Shown here in pieces: positions 23,801-29,800 of a stretch of DNA of 64,000 nt (positions are counted from its first letter, which is position 1; every line of letters starts with the position of its first letter). Origin of the DNA: UBA6168 sp965222975. Its GTDB lineage: Bacteria > Bacteroidota > Bacteroidia > Chitinophagales > Saprospiraceae. Both the position numbers and the translations under genes were made by a program. Under the pieces are notes generated by a model. The model was not told the origin of the DNA. It made no database searches and worked only from the letters and a program-made list of their open reading frames with translations. The DNA is taken from contig CBDCVJ010000086.1 in the NCBI GenBank assembly GCA_965222975.1, positions 248,001-312,000 on the forward strand, in the 5' to 3' direction.

Positions 23801-26800
23801 ATTTACCATGACGGTTGGGTCATCCTCTGTACCTGCCACGATAGACTCGCCATTTGCATTTGTAATTGACCACGCATAGGTCATCATGCCACCAGTTGCG
23901 ACAAAAGAAAGCCCAGTTGAATTGGCGCAAACTTCATCTGCTCCTGCAATACTGCAAACTGGATTTTCCCGAACTACAACTGTTTGGGAACATGTGCTTG
24001 CACAGTTGTCAAGGACAATGGTCAAGGTCAATTCATAATGGCCTACACCTGCATCTGCATCTACGGTTACAGTTTGACCTGTATTGGAGCCATCAATACT
24101 GCCGTTTCCACTGATACTCCAAGTATATGTGTCCATGCCAGGTGGCGCCATATATGTATGTCCAGTAGTGCCGTCACAAACAGATTGTGGGCCATTGGAA
24201 ATAGAACAAGCAGGATTGGGATTGACAACAACAGAGCTTGTCGTGCCTGTTCCTTGGCAGCCATTTACATCAGTAACAACTACAGTATATTCACCTGCGT
24301 GACTTGAAGTAGCAGATAAAATAGTCGGGTTTGGATTTGTCGAAACATATGAATTTGGACCACTCCAAGCATAGCTATATGGTGCAACACCACTGCTTAC
24401 TGTTGAAGTGAGTTGTATCGCATCACCTTCACATACAGGACTGTTGGAGGTTGCTGTTACACTTGGATTTGGGTGAGAACCTACAGAAATAGAAGCGGAG
24501 TGAGTACATCCATTTGCATCAGTAACAGTAACATCATAAGTACCATCAGCTAATGCAGTCCGATTTTGCGGTTCTGCTGGAGGGGGAGGTCCCAAATCAT
24601 CCCAATTAAACACATAAGGTGCATCTCCGCCTATCACTGTTAATGTAATTGCACCATCATCTGCTCCATCACAACTTTCGTCCACTACTGAATAAATCAA
24701 TTGTGGCCTTGATTTTACAATCAATTCCAAAGCAGCTATGGCAAAACAGCCAGTAACGTCATGTTCTACTCTTGCGTATATTATTTTATTTGGAGAAACA
24801 AAGGCCGCTGGTGTACCAATCGCAGGAGTACCGCTAAGCGCATCAGCATAGGTAGCGTGATAAGAGATGGAAACATTTGCTTGTCCATTAATAATGGCAG
24901 CATTTGCAGTCGTCAGATCAAAAGTGGCCGAAGTTCCCTGTGGGTCAGTTGAACACTCCATCAACATGCTTGGAGTAGCTGTGATCGGATTTTGCACCTT
25001 AACCTTAAAACAACAAGTCGCTGACAAGGCATTCGGGTCATTGCTCTCTGCAACTGTATAACATACTTCACTGAATCCTAAGTTGAAATCAGTACCGTCT
25101 GCAACATTGCCTGATCCTGATCCAGTGGTAGCTCCTGTAATGACATGATTTAATACCAAGGGTGATACACAGTTATCAGAAGTAGTTGCTCCTAACCCCA
25201 TCGCATCCCACACACAATCCGCTGCATCTGCATCAACAACCATATTTGCTGGGCAAGTGACTTGGGGAGCTTCTGTATCCATCACTATAACATCGAATGA
25301 ACAAGTAGTTGTATTGCCATTACCATCATCGGCAGTGTAAATAATAGTTGTGGTGCCAACTGGAAACGCATCCCCTGAGCCATAAGGCGTGTTGGTTCCC
25401 GGATCTTTTAATGGAATACTTGTATGGGAAATAGTTATTCCACTACCGCCGCTGCAAACGTCTATGGCAGTAGGTGGCACCCAAGTGACGACGGCACTGC
25501 ATAGACCGAGATCATTTGGTTTCATTACGGGGAAGATGGGGCAATTTGTGAAATGCAAACCATTGTCATCATTCACAACAATATCGAATTCAATTGGGAT
25601 GCCTGGGCAACCATTTAAGGTAGGGGTTACCCTTACGGTAACGGTGCCCTCATTTCCAGTCAATTCAAGTCCAGTAATGAAAGGATCTGGCCCAGTAGCT
25701 GAACCAGTTTCTGTGGCATCTACAATGATGTCGTTGAGTGCGGGTGGTTGATCATTTAACACCTCCCACATATAGATCGTAGCAAAATCGGGAGGAATTG
25801 AAGATAATGGTATCGGCTGAACTATATCACCTGCTTCAGGGCATAGAGGCCCAACATTTCCAAGTGGAGGAGATACGCCTGGCGATGCATTTACAGTATA
25901 TGTCTCAGAACAAGTTGAACTACAATTTGGTGAAACATTGGTGTCCGTTATGGTCAATGTCAGAGTAAAGCTTCCTCCACCTGTTGGATCAACAGTAACG
26001 GTAGAAGAATTCATGCCCATTGTTATAGTTCCAGCTCCACTGATGCTCCAACTATGGGTAAGGCCTGCGCCTGTTGGATCGGCATCGAAAGTGAGATCAG
26101 TATCATCGGCGCAAATATTCGTTGGGCCGTTGATGATGGAGCAGGATGGATTATCATTTATGGTTACCGTGAAAGCTACTTCGGAGCTAATACAGCCAGT
26201 GGTTGTGTTTTGTACTTTGATGGTTCCATCATAGGTGTCTGGGGCTGCTCCTGCTGGGATAACTAAAGAAATAGGGCTGGCATTTAATACTGTGAAAGCA
26301 ACGTCTGTGAATCCTTGTCCATTAGCCGTTGCATCATAATTTATCATTATCTCATCCGGACTGCCTGTTGTACCCGAATATGAAAGGGTGGCGTTTGTCG
26401 TCCCTTGGCAAACCACAGGGTTTGCTCCAAGTGTGATTGTTGGGTTTGCGTTTACAGTGACATTAGCGGTAGTAGTGCAACCGTTTGCGTCAGTGTAGGT
26501 GATAACAGTTACACCAGTACCTACTCCTGTGACGAGCCCGGAGTTATTGACAGTGGCGACCAACACGTTTGATGAGGTGTAGGGGTCGCTAATGGCAGGT
26601 GTCCCTGTTCCTGTTAGCATCGTGGTCTGGCCGACACAAACAGTTGTAATGCCGGCAAGCATTGGATTGTCATTTACGGTGACTGTTGCAGTAGCTGTGC
26701 AGCCATTATTGTCAGTATAGGTAATGATGGCGATACCTGCATCTACACCTGTGACGAGTCCAGAATTATTAACGGTAGCGACCGCTGTGTTTGAGGAAGT

Positions 26801-29800
26801 ATAAGGATCTATAGCTGCGGGAATTCCAGTTCCTGTAAGCATTGTCGTTAACCCAACACATACAGAGGTCGTTCCATTGATTGAGGGACTGATGTTTATG
26901 GTTACGATTGCACTGCCAGCCATGTCAGTGTCGCAGGCTTGTGGCGTTGTGCTTGTCGCTACCACGGTATATGTGCCTGCAATAGTTTGGGGCATAAAGT
27001 TTAGGGCCGCACCAGTTCCTGCCACGATCTCCACTGTTGTGATGCCATCTCTAATAAGGGCATAGTTCACTCCTGATTGTGAACCGTTAAGACTTATGGC
27101 CTGAGCCATGACATCGTCGGAGCAATATGCACCGCCGCCCGTTACAGTGAAAGTTGTAGGTGCGGTCTCTATCGCAACCACAGCACTTCCGTTCATGTCC
27201 GTGTCACATGCCTGCGGCGTTGTGCTTGTCGCTACCACGGTATATGTGCCTGCAATAGTTTGAGGTGTAAAGTTCAGCACTGCACCAGTTCCTGCCACGA
27301 TTTCCACTGTTGTGATACCATTCCTAACGAGAGCATAGTTCACTCCTGACTGCGAGCCGTTTAGTCCGATAGCCTGCGCCATTACGTCGTCGGAGCAGTA
27401 AGTTCCGCCGCCCGTTACAGTGAATGCAGTTGGCACTGTTTCTACGGCGACCACGGCATTGCCGTTCATGTCCGTGTCGCATGCCTGTAGGGTTGTGTTT
27501 GTCGCTACCACGGTATATGTGCCTGCAACAGTCTGGGGTGTAAAATTCAATGGTGCACCAGTTCCAAGCAATATTTCCACTGTTGTGATTCCGTCCCTAA
27601 TAAGAGTGTAGTTCACGCCAAGTTGCGAATTACTTAGTCCGATGGCCTGAGCCATTACGTCGTCGGAGCAGTAAGTTCCGCCGCCCGTTACAGTGAAGGC
27701 AGTTGGCGCAGTCTCTACGGCGACCACAGCATTGCCGTTCATATCCGTGTCGCATGCCTGTGGCGTTGTACTTGTCGCTACGACCGAATATGTACCTGCA
27801 ACAGTCTGTGGCGTAAAGTTCAGTGAAGCACCAGTTCCAGCCACCGTTTCCACAGTTGTAGTGCCATCCCTAATGAGGGCATAGTTCACTCCTGACTGCG
27901 AACCGTTTAGTCCGATGGCCTGAGCCATTATGTCGTCGGAGCAGTAAGTTCCGCCACCAGTTACAGTGAAGATAGTTGGCGCAATCTCTACGGCGACCAC
28001 AGCATTGCCGTTCATATCCGTGTCGCATGCCTGTGGCGTTGTACTTGTCGCTACGACCGTATATGTACCTGCGGTTGTTTGAGGCGTAAAGTTCAGCGGG
28101 GCACCTGTTCCAGCCACTGTTTCCACTGTCGTGATTCCGTCTCGGATGAGGGCATAGTTCACTCCTATCTGTGAATTACTGAGTCCGATGGCCTGAGCCA
28201 TGACATCATCGGAGCAGTAAGTTCCGCCACCAGTTACAGTGAACGCAGTTGGTGCTGTCTCTACAGCGACTACAGCGTTGCCGTTCATATCCGTGTCACA
28301 TGCCTGTGGGGTTGTGTTTGTCGCTACAACTGTATATGTACCTGCGGTCGTTTGAGGTGTAAAGTTCAGCACCGCACCAGTTCCTGCCAAGGTTTGCACT
28401 GTCGTGATTCCGTCCCGGATTAGGGCGTAGTTTACTCCTATCTGTGAATTGCTGAGTCCAATGGCCTGGGCCATTACGTCGTCAGAGCAGTAAGTTCCTC
28501 CGCCTGTTACAGTGAACGCAGTTGGGGCTGTTTCTATGGCGACCACAGCATTGCCGTCCATATCTGTGTCGCATGCCTGTGGGGTTGTGCTTGTCGCTAC
28601 CACGGTATATGTGCCCGGAACAGTCTGTGGCGTAAAAAACAACAGAGCACCAGTTCCAGCCACGGTTTCCACTGTCGTGATTCCGTCCCGGATTAGAGCG
28701 TAGTTTACACCAGTCTGTGAACCACCTAGGCTGATGGCCTGAGCCATGACATCATCGGAACAGTATGTTCCGCCGCCTGTTACAGTAAACACAGTGGGTG
28801 CTGTTTCGATGGCAACAACGGCGTTACCTGTCATATCTGTGTCGCATGCCTGTGGGGTTGTGCTTGTCGCTACAATTGTATATGTACCCGCAACAGTCTG
28901 GGACGTAAAGTTCAGCGGTGCACCAGTTCCTGCCACGGTCTCCACTGTTGTGATTCCGTCCCGAACGAGGGCATAGTTTACTCCTATCTGTGAATTGCTG
29001 AGTCCGATAGCCTGAGCCATGACATCATCAGAGCAGTAAGTTCCGCCGCCCGTTACAGTGAACGCAGTTGGCGCTGTCTCTACGGCAACCACTGCGTTGC
29101 CGTCCATATCTGTATCGCATGCCTGTGGCGTTGTGCTTGTCGCTACCACGGTATATGTGCCAGCAACAGTCTGGGACGTAAAATTTAGCGCCGCACCAGT
29201 CCCAGCCACAGTTTCCACTGTTGTAATACCATCCCTAATGAGGGCGTAGTTTACACCGGTCTGTGAACCATTGAGTCCAATTGCCTGAGCCATTATGTCA
29301 TCGGAGCAGTATGTCCCCCCGCCCGATACAGTGAACGCAGTTGGTGCTGTCTCTATGGCAACTACAGCGTTACCTGTCATGTCTGTTTCGCATGCTTGTG
29401 GTGTTGCATTGGTAGCCACAACTGTATATGTACCTGCGGTCGTTTGTGGTGTAAAGTTCAGCGCCGCACCAGTTCCTGCTACGGTCTCTACCGTCGTGAT
29501 ACCGTCCCGGATGAGGGCATAGTTTACGCCAGCTTGCGAGCCATTGAGTCCAATTGCCTGTGCCATTACGTCGTCGGAGCAGTATGTCCCCCCGCCCGTA
29601 ACAGTGAATGCGGTGGGATTTGCTTCTATTGTCACCGTTTTACAACCATCAGAAAAATCACCACAGTCTTCATCTGGAGGGCCTATAGCAGTATTATAAT
29701 CATCTACATCATCACCTACCATGGGGTTAAAATCAGCTTCTAAATAAGAAAACCCGCACATGGTATATGTACCTACAGCAAGGCTTGTCAAATCAACCGC

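Noticed and set aside
26885..29615. CRISPR-like array
   Set aside because: The 273-bp units are contiguous, coding and without spacers.
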